In this document: piece after piece, positions 10,701 through 18,754 of the stretch | How positions within the stretch are numbered: the first letter of the stretch is position 1 | How the letters are laid out: every line of letters begins with the position of its first letter | Source of the DNA: an uncultured Bacteroidota bacterium | Lineage (GTDB): Bacteria > Bacteroidota > Bacteroidia > Bacteroidales > P3 | Length of the DNA: 64,000 nt | NCBI GenBank assembly: GCA_902788805.1 | Contig: CADALO010000008.1 | Location: 1-64,000, forward strand | Direction of reading: 5' to 3' | Notes under the pieces: generated by a model | What the model saw: the letters and a program-made list of their open reading frames with translations, nothing else | The model's database searches: none | Told to the model about the DNA's origin: nothing | Translations under genes and position numbers: made by a program

Positions 10701-10816
10701 ACCAACTCCGGTCGTTGTACAATATATGTACAATAGTTGTACAATATTTGTACGTTTACAATTGTACATATATTGTACAACTATTGTACATATATTGTAC
10801 AACGACCGGAGTTGGT
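10701..10816. repeat. 11-bp iteron palindrome, copy A
   Basis: A 116-bp near-perfect palindrome. Ends ACCAACTCCGGTC and GACCGGAGTTGGT enclose four direct 11-bp iterons (GTTGTACAATA, TATGTACAATA, GTTGTACAATA, shortened TTTGTACG), a short centre (TTTAC) and four iterons in inverse order. Each iteron has a TGTACA core. It lies between the divergent OmpA-like and ClC genes. Related copies: B 22361-22477, C 40770-40879. Open frames across it are translations of the repeat. Confidence 0.9.
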
Positions 10817-10851
10817 CCGGAGCGCAGGCATCCCTGCCTGCCACGTGTGGG

Positions 10852-10947
10852 AATGCGTTAATGTGGGAATGCGTTAATGTGGGAATGTGCTAATGCGTTA
10901 ATGCGTTAATGCGTTAATGTGGGAATGCGCTAATGCGTTAATGTGGG
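10852..10947. repeat. 8-bp tandem repeat array
   Basis: Twelve contiguous 8-bp units of the form AATG(C/T)G(T/G/C)(T/G/C), mainly AATGCGTT alternating with AATGTGGG. It lies 36 bp beyond element A in the same gap. No coding function is evident. Confidence 0.85.
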
Positions 10948-10992
10948 GAGTTGGGGGAGGGCAAATCGGGGGGTGGATATAGTGCCTGTCTG

Positions 10993-11220
10993 CAACCCTG
11001 AAAGGGTTGACGCTCAATAACCGTGGGTGCGTAGTACCCACGGATTAGGATATCGGACAGAGTAATACGACCCTGAAAGGGTCGCCCAAAAGAGCATCAG
11101 CGTGTCAGACTCATACGGTCACAACACTTTCCGTAAGGTTGCGTCTTTTCGAGACGCTTTACGTGCGATGATTCACTGCCCCTACACTACGCTCCGTTGT
11201 CGCTTAGTGTAGGGGCAGTG
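10993..11220. repeat. Cluster of five short hairpins
   Basis: Successive perfect inverted repeats: 10993-11009 (CAACCCTGAAAGGGTTG), 11021-11043 (CCGTGGGT...ACCCACGG), 11068-11084 (CGACCCTGAAAGGGTCG), 11141-11157 (GCGTCTTTTCGAGACGC), and a 16-bp stem 11174-11189/11205-11220 (CACTGCCCCTACACTA). The first and third share the loop CTGAAAG with complementary stem changes. With the terminator-like hairpin at 11227-11246 this could be a structured RNA, or a patch of REP-like palindromes. Confidence 0.6.
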
Positions 11221-11226
11221 AGATTA

Positions 11227-11246
11227 TGCCTCTTCGAGGCATTTTT
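11227..11246 (+). terminator. Rho-independent terminator-like hairpin
   Basis: TGCCTCTTCGAGGCA followed by TTTTT on the plus strand. No plus-strand gene precedes it, so it would end a non-coding transcript through the hairpin cluster, if one exists. Confidence 0.5.
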
Positions 11247-11310
11247 AGATTGTTAGATTAGAGTGTGATTTGGGGATTTGTGGCAAAATTAGCGTCTTTT
11301 CAGGAAAAAT

Positions 11311-11341
11311 TTTGCCGTGTTGCATAAAAAGTGTATCTTTG
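11311..11341 (+). promoter_or_regulatory. Promoter of the ClC gene
   Basis: TTTG (11311-11314), 19 bp, TATCTTTG (11334-11341): a good match to both halves of the Bacteroidota housekeeping promoter. Transcription would start about 40 nt before the GTG start. Confidence 0.7.
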
Positions 11342-11387
11342 CTATTTCTAATCTCAAGCTAAATTATTTTTAAGTATCTGTAGAATA

Positions 11388-13178
11388 GTGAATTGGAGAC
11401 GGTTATACAAGGGCTTTATTGTCTGGAGGATGCGTCATTTGAGCGACAGGGTCTTCCTGTTGATGCTTAGTGTCGTCGTCGGAGGGCTGTCGGGACTTGC
11501 CGCTGTGCTGCTCAAAACCCTTGTTCACGTCACTAACCGTTGGCTGCTCGAATTCAACATACCCACGTTTGTTGGCGGCAACTTGTTGATTCTCATTTAT
11601 CCCGCTATTGGTATCCTTCTTACTATACTTTTTGTGCGCTATATCGTCAAGGGGCAGATAGGCCACGGCCTGCCCTCGGTGCTGCTGTCGCTGTCGCGCA
11701 AGGGCGGCGTCCTGCCGGCGCGCAATATGTATTCATCGCTGGTGGCGTCGACGCTTACCGTAGCGTTCGGCGGCAGCGTTGGACTTGAGGCGCCCATAGC
11801 CTCGACGGGCAGCGCAATAGGCTCTAATATAGGCCGTTTTTTCCGGCTTAGTGCCCACGATGTCAAGCTTTTGCTGGGTTGTGGCGCTGCAGGTGCCATC
11901 GCTGGCATATTCAAGGCTCCGATAGCCGGCGTTCTGTTTGTGATTGAGGTGTTTATGTTCGATATGACGGCCACGTCGATTCTGCCGCTGATGCTTTCGG
12001 CTGTCAGTGCGTCGACGGTGGCTTACTTCCTGATGGGCAACGAGTTGCAGTTCGCGTTCAATGTTGTCGGTGAGACGGGTCTGTCGCAGATACCTTATTA
12101 TATTGTGCTTGGTGTTTTCTGTGCCGCTGTGTCGCTCTACTTCCTTCGCATCACAGACCGTGTGGAGGAGTGGTTCAGCCGTCGGCGCAGCCAGACACAT
12201 CGCGCTGTGATCGGTGCCGTTGCGCTGGGTGTGATGATATTCCTCTTTCCGCCGCTCTTCGGCGAGGGCTATGCGTTCTTGACCGAGCTGCTAAACGGAA
12301 GCGACAGGATGTTGTTCGAACACAGCATTTTCTCTTCGCTGAGTGAGAACAATTGGATGGTCCTTGCCTACCTGCTGGTGCTGATACTGATGAAGGCTGT
12401 GGCTACGGCCACCACTATAGGCTGCGGCGGCGTGGGCGGCACCTTCGGTCCGTCGCTTATCGTTGGCGGTATGTCGGGCTATTTTATCTGTATGCTGTCC
12501 AATCAGTTAGGCTTTCCGGAGCAGTCGACTGCCAATTTCGCCCTTGTCGGTATGGCGGCTGTGATGACTGGCGTGATGCACGCGCCGTTTATGGCCATCT
12601 TCCTGATTGCCGAGATTACCGGCGGCTATGCCCTTATGGTGCCGCTGCTGGTGGCATCGTCGGTGACATATTTGTGTGTGTCGCCCTTTGAGAGGCATTC
12701 GATATATGCCCGCAAGCTGGCCGAGCAGGGCGACCTGCTGACGCACGACAAGGATACCTCGGCTTGGCAGCTGATGGATATGCGCAAGCTGATTGAGACC
12801 AATTTCGTTGTTGTGCGTGAGGAAGACAAGCTGCGCGAACTGGTGGAAGCCATTAAGTATTCGAAACGCAATATTTTCCCTGTCTTGAGCGATGACGACA
12901 AGTTTATGGGTGTCATACTGCTCGACGACGTTCGGCACATAATCTTCCAACCTGAGCTGTACGACACTACCGCTGTCGTCGACCTGATGCATCCGCTTTC
13001 GGAGGGCGACATTGTGCGCATCAGCGACCCGCCTGCCGACGTGGTGAACAAGTTCCAGGTGGGCAACAGGTACAATCTGATAGTGATTGACGACGACGGC
13101 TTCTACCTAGGTTTCCTGTCGCGGGCCAACACCTTCTCTGCCTATCGCCGTTTTGTCTCTTCGATTTCCGAAGAGTAG
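11388..13178 (+). CDS. ClC-family chloride channel/transporter with CBS domains
   Basis: A 596-residue membrane protein. The ClC core shows GHGLP (92-96, the GSGIP position), GLEAP (132-136, with the gating glutamate Glu134), AGIFKAPIAGVLFVIE and GCGGVGGTFGPSLIVGG. The C-terminal part (about 460-590) holds a pair of CBS domains with KYSKRNIFPVLSDDDKFMGVI, which by family knowledge sense nucleotides. It moves chloride across the inner membrane, as channel or proton exchanger. The GTG at 11388 gives the longest frame; an in-frame ATG at 11433 (MRHLSD) is an alternative start. Confidence 0.93.
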   Translation: MNWRRLYKGFIVWRMRHLSDRVFLLMLSVVVGGLSGLAAVLLKTLVHVTNRWLLEFNIPTFVGGNLLILIYPAIGILLTILFVRYIVKGQIGHGLPSVLLSLSRKGGVLPARNMYSSLVASTLTVAFGGSVGLEAPIASTGSAIGSNIGRFFRLSAHDVKLLLGCGAAGAIAGIFKAPIAGVLFVIEVFMFDMTATSILPLMLSAVSASTVAYFLMGNELQFAFNVVGETGLSQIPYYIVLGVFCAAVSLYFLRITDRVEEWFSRRRSQTHRAVIGAVALGVMIFLFPPLFGEGYAFLTELLNGSDRMLFEHSIFSSLSENNWMVLAYLLVLILMKAVATATTIGCGGVGGTFGPSLIVGGMSGYFICMLSNQLGFPEQSTANFALVGMAAVMTGVMHAPFMAIFLIAEITGGYALMVPLLVASSVTYLCVSPFERHSIYARKLAEQGDLLTHDKDTSAWQLMDMRKLIETNFVVVREEDKLRELVEAIKYSKRNIFPVLSDDDKFMGVILLDDVRHIIFQPELYDTTAVVDLMHPLSEGDIVRISDPPADVVNKFQVGNRYNLIVIDDDGFYLGFLSRANTFSAYRRFVSSISEE

Positions 13179-13239
13179 CCTGTAGTCTGCGTTTCAGCTG
13201 TGTTTTAGGAATTATCAACAGCCCAAGTTGAGAACTTTA

Positions 13240-13271
13240 TTTGGAGCGTTGGGCTATTTGTAGTAATTTTG
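13240..13271 (+). promoter_or_regulatory. Promoter of nrdDG
   Basis: TTTG (13240-13243), 20 bp, TAATTTTG (13264-13271). The first gene starts at the ATG at 13302, giving a leader of roughly 25 nt. This also argues against the in-frame TTG at 13269 as start. Confidence 0.65.
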
Positions 13272-13301
13272 CAAATTGAAATAAGTAAGCAAAAATACAT
13301 T

Positions 13302-15410
13302 ATGGACAATAGCAATATTCTGACAATCACCAAGCGAGACGGAAATGCCGATCGCTTCTCTCTCGACAAGATTATGAACGCCATCATCAAGGCCTTCAAT
13401 TCTGTGGAACAGCCGGTTGACCTCGGCTCGCTCTCCAAGATTCTGTCGCACCTTGACATCCACAACGGTATCACGGTGGAGGAGATTCAGAACCAAGTCG
13501 AGGTGGCTTTGATGAAGGAGGAGTATTACGATGTGGCCAAGAGTTTTATGCTCTATCGCCAGCGCCACACCGAGGACCGTGAGACGATGGAAAAGCTTAA
13601 GTTCCTGGCCGACTATTGCGACGCCGCCAACGCTGCCACTGGCTCTAAGTATGATGCCAATGCCAACGTGGAGCACAAGAATATTGCTACCCTGATAGGC
13701 GAGCTGCCAAAGTCGAACTTCATCCGCCTCAACCGTCGTCTGCTTACCGACCGCATCAAGCAGATGTATGGCAAGGAATTGGCCGACAGGTATATAGATT
13801 TGCTTACACATCATTTCATCTACAAGAATGACGAGACGTCGCTGGCCAACTACTGCGCCAGTATCACGATGTATCCGTGGCTGCTGGCCGGCACAGCCTC
13901 GATTGGAGGCAACTCGACGGCACCGACCAACCTCAAGTCATTCTGCGGCGGCTTTGTCAATATGGTATTTATGGTGAGCAGTATGCTTAGCGGTGCCTGC
14001 GCAACACCTGAATTCCTGATGTATCTCAACTACTTTATCGGCAAGGATTACGGTTTGGATTACTACAAGCGCGCCGACGAGGTGGTTGACCTCAGCCTCA
14101 AGAAACGTACGCTCGACAAGGTTATCACCGACTGCTTCGAGCAGATTGTCTATACGCTCAACCAGCCGACGGGCGCCCGCAACTATCAGGCAGTGTTCTG
14201 GAACATAGCCTATTACGACAAGCCATATTTCGAAAGCCTTTTCGGTGAGTTCCGTTTCCCCGACGGTTCGGCTCCCGACTGGGAGGGCCTTAAGTGGCTG
14301 CAGAAACGCTTTATGCGCTGGTTCAACGCTGAACGTACCAAGGCGGTGCTGACGTTCCCCGTCGAGACTATGGCGCTTTTGAGCAAGGACGGCGAAATGG
14401 TCGATCCCGATATGGCCAACTTTACGGCAGAGATGTATGCCGAGGGTCACAGTTTCTTTACTTATATGAGCGACAATGCTGACTCGCTCAGCAGCTGCTG
14501 CCGTCTGCGTAACGAGATTACCGACAACGGCTTCAGCTACACGCTTGGCGCCGGCGGTGTGTCGACAGGCTCGAAGAGTGTGTTGACCATCAATCTTAAC
14601 CGCTGCATCCAGTATGCCGTCAACAACAAAATGGACTACAAGGAGTTCTTGACCGATATCATTGACCTTTGCCACAAGGTGCAGCTTGCCTACAATGAGA
14701 ATCTGAAGGACCTTGCGGCCCACGGTATGCTACCGCTGTTCGATGCCGGCTATATCAACATTGCCCGTCAATATCTAACAATCGGTGTTAACGGTTTGGT
14801 TGAAGCGGCCGAGTTTATGGGCTTGACTATCAATGATAATCCTAACTATAGGAACTTCGTTCAGACGGTGCTTGGCCTTGTGGAGAAGAAGAACAAGGAG
14901 TATCGCACCAAGGATGTTATGTTCAACTGCGAGATGATTCCTGCCGAGAACGTCGGCGTGAAGCACGCTAAATGGGACCGCGAGGATGGCTATTTTGTGC
15001 CGCGCGACTGCTACAACAGCTATTTCTATATTGTTGAAGACCCGTCGATTTCGGTGCTTGAGAAGTTCCGTCTGCACGGTGCACCCTACATTGAGCATCT
15101 GACTGGCGGCAGCGCCCTGCATTGTAACCTTGAGGAGCATCTGTCGCAGGAACAGTATATGCAACTGCTCCACGTGGCCGCCAAAGAGGGATGCAACTAC
15201 TTTACATTCAATATTCCCAACACCATCTGCAACGACTGCGGACACATTGACAAGCGCTATCTGCACGAATGCCCTGTGTGCCACTCGAAGAATGTTGACT
15301 ATATGACGCGTATTATCGGCTACCTGAAGCGCGTAAGCAACTTCTCTATGCCGCGTCAGGAGGAGGCTGCACGCCGTCACTACGCAAGAGTCGAGGAACA
15401 GAATGCTTAA
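13302..15410 (+). CDS. nrdD: Anaerobic ribonucleoside-triphosphate reductase
   Basis: A 702-residue class III ribonucleotide reductase that makes deoxynucleotides without oxygen. An ATP-cone regulatory domain fills about residues 3-95 (ITKRDGNADRFSLDKI). The C-terminus has the zinc site CNDC...CPVC and the glycyl-radical motif RIIGYL with the radical glycine near residue 673. The ATG at 13302 starts MDNSNILTITKRDG; the TTG at 13269 lies inside the promoter. The gene overlaps nrdG by 8 bp, so the reductase and its activase are co-expressed. Confidence 0.97.
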   Translation: MDNSNILTITKRDGNADRFSLDKIMNAIIKAFNSVEQPVDLGSLSKILSHLDIHNGITVEEIQNQVEVALMKEEYYDVAKSFMLYRQRHTEDRETMEKLKFLADYCDAANAATGSKYDANANVEHKNIATLIGELPKSNFIRLNRRLLTDRIKQMYGKELADRYIDLLTHHFIYKNDETSLANYCASITMYPWLLAGTASIGGNSTAPTNLKSFCGGFVNMVFMVSSMLSGACATPEFLMYLNYFIGKDYGLDYYKRADEVVDLSLKKRTLDKVITDCFEQIVYTLNQPTGARNYQAVFWNIAYYDKPYFESLFGEFRFPDGSAPDWEGLKWLQKRFMRWFNAERTKAVLTFPVETMALLSKDGEMVDPDMANFTAEMYAEGHSFFTYMSDNADSLSSCCRLRNEITDNGFSYTLGAGGVSTGSKSVLTINLNRCIQYAVNNKMDYKEFLTDIIDLCHKVQLAYNENLKDLAAHGMLPLFDAGYINIARQYLTIGVNGLVEAAEFMGLTINDNPNYRNFVQTVLGLVEKKNKEYRTKDVMFNCEMIPAENVGVKHAKWDREDGYFVPRDCYNSYFYIVEDPSISVLEKFRLHGAPYIEHLTGGSALHCNLEEHLSQEQYMQLLHVAAKEGCNYFTFNIPNTICNDCGHIDKRYLHECPVCHSKNVDYMTRIIGYLKRVSNFSMPRQEEAARRHYARVEEQNA

Positions 15411-15873
15411 ATATCTTAATAGCGACATAGTATTTCAAGAGGTGCCCGACGAGGTGGCTTTGGCCATCAACCTTACAGGGTGTCCTTGCCATTGCCCGGG
15501 ATGCCACTCGCAGTACCTGTGGAACGATGTGGGACAGCCTCTTACTGAGTCGGCGCTCGACGAACTTATTGCCCGTTGCCGCAACAACATCACTTGTGTG
15601 GCCCTGATGGGTGGCGACGCTATCCCCGACGAGGTGAACAAGCTGATGTCGCATCTGCGTGAAAAGCACCACGAGTTGCATACGGCTTGGTATAGCGGTC
15701 GCTCGCTATTGTCGCCTGCAGCAAACCTTAAGAACTTCGATTACATAAAGTTGGGACCTTATCTGGCGCACCTTGGCGCTCTCCGCAGCCAGCGTACCAA
15801 CCAGCGACTTTACCGTATCAAGAACGGCAAAATGCACGACATCACCTCGCGATTCTGGAAAAAGCAGGGCTAA
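15403..15873 (+). CDS. nrdG: Anaerobic ribonucleotide reductase-activating protein (radical SAM)
   Basis: A 156-residue radical S-adenosylmethionine enzyme that installs the glycyl radical on NrdD. The cluster-binding motif is C-x3-C-x2-C at Cys27, Cys31 and Cys34 (GCPCHCPGC, with an extra Cys29). GGDAIPDEV near residue 70 is the SAM-binding 'GGE'-like motif. The size and short form match NrdG. It overlaps the end of nrdD and also overlaps the convergent solute-binding gene by 4 bp, so no intergenic terminator is present. Confidence 0.95.
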   Translation: MLKYLNSDIVFQEVPDEVALAINLTGCPCHCPGCHSQYLWNDVGQPLTESALDELIARCRNNITCVALMGGDAIPDEVNKLMSHLREKHHELHTAWYSGRSLLSPAANLKNFDYIKLGPYLAHLGALRSQRTNQRLYRIKNGKMHDITSRFWKKQG

Positions 15874-17498
15874 TTCTCTTTCTTTACAAATCTTAGATCC
15901 AGTGCGTTCATCGCGTTGGTGCGCATTCCGCTGATGTTTTTGTGCGTGAAATGCAGTATCTGGTCGTAGTAAAGCACTATGACTGGCGCCTCGTCCATAA
16001 CCAGTGAGTCCATTTCGCGATACATCTGTCTGCGTTTTTGCTCGTCGGTCTCCTTCAGGGCCTTTTCGTAAAGTCTGTCGAATTTGGGTGATGTGAAATG
16101 TGTGTAGTTGGGACCGTTGGGCGAGTGGTTGGCACTGTAGAAAAGTGTCATATAGTTCTCAGCGTCAGGGTAGTCGGCAATCCACGACCCTCTGAACCAC
16201 GGACTTTTGCCCTGTGCCATCTGTTCGCGCAATGCTGCCGGCGGGTTCACGTCGAGTTTAATGTCAATCCCTATCAACGCCAGTTGCTGCTGTATGTACT
16301 TGCATAAGTCGAGATAGCCACTTGTTGTGGACAGCTTGATTTCGGGTAGTCCTTTGCCATCGGGAAAGCCGGCTTCGGCCAGCAGTTGGCGTGCCTTTTC
16401 AGGGTTGTAGTTATAGCCGTAGGCAGCGGTACTGTCGAACCCTGTCAATCCGCAGGGTATCATTCCTTTACAGCCAGGTTTGCCGATGTTGTTGCGCATA
16501 TATTTCATCATCTTGTGCCGGTCGAAGCCGTAGTTGATGGCTTGTCTTATCTTCTTCTGCTTCAGCACCGAGGCATCGGCTTGATTGTCCATATAGAACC
16601 CCAGGTATTCTGTGTTCAAGAATGGAATGGATACCATATCTATGCGGTCGGCGTATTTGCTCTTGAGTTGTCCGGTGCGGGTCAGAACCTCATCCTTGTA
16701 TGAGGCGTCAAGATAGTTCATAAAATCGAGATTGCCTTTTATGAACTCAAGGAATGCCGTCTGCTTGTCGATGATAAATGTTACAGCCACAGCGTCCAAG
16801 TAGGGGAGGGGGTGCCCGTTGCTGTCGCTCTCGAAGTAGTTGTCGTTGCGCCGTAGCACCAGTTTCACGCCTTCTTTCCAGTATTGGAATCTGAAGGGGC
16901 CTGTGCCTACGGGGTGGCTGCGGAAATCCTCGCCGTAATGCTCCACGACTTCTTTGGGAACGACGCTACAGTATGCGGTTGCAAGCAGCGACAGCATTGG
17001 AGCGAAGGGCTCTTTGAGGTGCACTACAAATGTTGTGTCGTTCAATGCAACAAAGCCATTTTCAGCGATATGCGAGAATATCCACAACCCCGGGGATGCA
17101 ACCTTCGGGTCCATTATGCGGTTCAGCGAATATTTGAAGTCTTCTGCTGTGACACGGCGTGTCGAATCAGCTGTGGCAAACAATGGATCCTTGTGAAAAT
17201 AGATGTCGTCTCGTAAGATGAAGGTGTATGTCAAGCCGTCGCTACTTATCGTCCAGCTTTTGGCGATGCAAGGCTCTATCTCCAGGTTCTCGTCGAAGCG
17301 GATAAGGCCATTGAAAATCTGCGATACGGCCCAGATACGAGCCTGATCCTTGGCAAACGCAGGGTCGAGAGTGGCAATGCCTGCCGGTTCGTTGTATTTG
17401 AACACCGATTTGCCATCGCCTTCCGTTGGCCTTTGGCAGCCGACGGCTATGGCCAGTAGAATCAAGGTAAGAAATGCGCTTAAAAATGTATTCTTCAT
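15870..17498 (-). CDS. Peptide/nickel-type ABC transporter solute-binding lipoprotein
   Basis: A 542-residue family 5 extracellular solute-binding protein (OppA/DppA type). The signal peptide ends in a lipobox (AVGC, Cys21). Family features include GIATLDPAFAKDQARIWAVSQIFNGLIRF near the N-terminus, RVTAEDFKYSLNRI and HPVGTGPFRFQYWKEG. It should capture oligopeptides or a similar ligand outside the inner membrane. No permease or ATPase genes are adjacent; the next gene on the same strand is an amidohydrolase overlapping by 4 bp, so transport partners must lie elsewhere. The stop overlaps that of nrdG. Confidence 0.93.
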   Translation of the reverse strand: MKNTFLSAFLTLILLAIAVGCQRPTEGDGKSVFKYNEPAGIATLDPAFAKDQARIWAVSQIFNGLIRFDENLEIEPCIAKSWTISSDGLTYTFILRDDIYFHKDPLFATADSTRRVTAEDFKYSLNRIMDPKVASPGLWIFSHIAENGFVALNDTTFVVHLKEPFAPMLSLLATAYCSVVPKEVVEHYGEDFRSHPVGTGPFRFQYWKEGVKLVLRRNDNYFESDSNGHPLPYLDAVAVTFIIDKQTAFLEFIKGNLDFMNYLDASYKDEVLTRTGQLKSKYADRIDMVSIPFLNTEYLGFYMDNQADASVLKQKKIRQAINYGFDRHKMMKYMRNNIGKPGCKGMIPCGLTGFDSTAAYGYNYNPEKARQLLAEAGFPDGKGLPEIKLSTTSGYLDLCKYIQQQLALIGIDIKLDVNPPAALREQMAQGKSPWFRGSWIADYPDAENYMTLFYSANHSPNGPNYTHFTSPKFDRLYEKALKETDEQKRRQMYREMDSLVMDEAPVIVLYYDQILHFTHKNISGMRTNAMNALDLRFVKKEN

Positions 17499-18700
17499 TG
17501 TTTGATAACTTGTGAAACGGCGTTGCCGTCGGCCGCATATATCAGTCGATTCAGGAATTCTTGGTGTATTTGAGTAGGAGTTGAATTGATGTATTCTATA
17601 TTTTTGAAAACCCGATTATTGGTACTGATTAAAAAGAAGTCGGCGACGTTGCCTTCAACAATGCTGTTGTCCGGCAATCCGAGGGCTTTTCGACCATTGT
17701 TCGAAGCAACTTTCAGAACCTCTTCGGCAGGTAGCACGGACGGGTCGTTACGAACTCCTTTTTGTAAAAGAGACATAACCTTCATCGCTTCAACCATATC
17801 AAGATTGTCGCTCGAAGCGCAGCCGTCGGTACCGAGGGTGACATTGACGCCAGCGTCGCGCAGTTCGGTATAGAGAAAGCGGTATCCCGAGCCCAACTTA
17901 AGGTTGGAATTGGGGCAATGCACCACCGTTACGTGATGACTGCCAAGTATTTCTATCTCAGTAGGGTCGAGCCACAATGAATGGGCTCCGATAAATTTAA
18001 AACCCACCTTGTCGAATATGCCCAGACGGTCAAGATAGACAACAGGCGGCACCCCGTTCTCGTGCAGACAGTCCTCGCGTTCTTTTTGTGTTTCAGATAG
18101 ATGGATGTGGAATAGCGTCTGATGTTCTTTTGCAAAGTCGGCAAGCATCTGCAGGTTGTGTGCCGATACGGTGTAGATGCTGTGCGGAGCGATAGAGAAG
18201 GTGCATCCCGATTCTTCAAACCTGTGGTGGATTGAATCCAAGAATTTGGCAAACAACTGTTTGTCCTCGCAGTCGCGATCGGTAACAGAGAGAGCTATAT
18301 TGGCTTGCAGATTGGTTTCTTTGGCAGCGCGCAAGGTGCTTTCAATGCTGAAATACATATCGTTGAAGGCTGTGGTACCCGTTTGCCGCATCTCCTCGCA
18401 GGCATCCAAAGCGCCGCGATAGATATCGTCGGAAGTCAATTGTGCCTCGCGCGGAAAAATGGCCTCGTTCAGCCAACGGAAGAGCGGCAATCCACTGCCG
18501 GCACTTCGCAGCAACGTCATTGCTGAATGGGTGTGCATATTCACAAGCGACGGCAGGGCAAAGAAGAATTCGTCGCCTTTTTCCCTGCGTTGGGCCTCGT
18601 AGTCGGGGCCTATTGGCTTAATTCTCGCTATCTTGCCGCTGTCGACCGTAATGTCCGACAGTACGCCATCCACATAAATGTTCCTGTATAACATTTGCAT
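17495..18700 (-). CDS. Amidohydrolase family deaminase (MtaD/SsnA-like)
   Basis: A 401-residue metal-dependent hydrolase. The metal ligands are visible: HTH at His56-His58 (NMHTHSAMTLLRSAG), HIHLSET near residue 195, the GAHSLWL region and GTDGCASSDNLDMVEAM containing the metal-binding Asp. This pattern is that of 5-methylthioadenosine/S-adenosylhomocysteine deaminases and related guanine or chlorohydrolases; the substrate cannot be set from sequence. It is cytoplasmic (no signal peptide). It overlaps the solute-binding protein gene by 4 bp, suggesting import and breakdown of one compound, which is inference. Confidence 0.88.
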   Translation of the reverse strand: MQMLYRNIYVDGVLSDITVDSGKIARIKPIGPDYEAQRREKGDEFFFALPSLVNMHTHSAMTLLRSAGSGLPLFRWLNEAIFPREAQLTSDDIYRGALDACEEMRQTGTTAFNDMYFSIESTLRAAKETNLQANIALSVTDRDCEDKQLFAKFLDSIHHRFEESGCTFSIAPHSIYTVSAHNLQMLADFAKEHQTLFHIHLSETQKEREDCLHENGVPPVVYLDRLGIFDKVGFKFIGAHSLWLDPTEIEILGSHHVTVVHCPNSNLKLGSGYRFLYTELRDAGVNVTLGTDGCASSDNLDMVEAMKVMSLLQKGVRNDPSVLPAEEVLKVASNNGRKALGLPDNSIVEGNVADFFLISTNNRVFKNIEYINSTPTQIHQEFLNRLIYAADGNAVSQVIKQ

Positions 18701-18754
18701 TGTTGTTTGTAGCTTAACGCAACGCCTACAAATATATTGTGTGAAATCAAAGGA

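Noticed and set aside
10701..10816. CRISPR array
   Set aside because: Repeat units are 11 bp and contiguous, with inverted halves and no unique spacers; no cas genes are present.
10701..10816. Ordinary rho-independent terminator
   Set aside because: The stem is far too long and A/T-rich, the element lies between divergent genes, and no T-run follows either end.
10664..10861. Open frame over element A (also 22136-22582 and 40641-40973 over B and C)
   Set aside because: The YNICTIV-like peptides appear on both strands because the DNA is palindromic; this is a sign of the repeat, not of coding.
13269..13301. TTG start for nrdD at 13269
   Set aside because: It overlaps the -7 promoter element; the ATG at 13302 starts the family-typical N-terminus.
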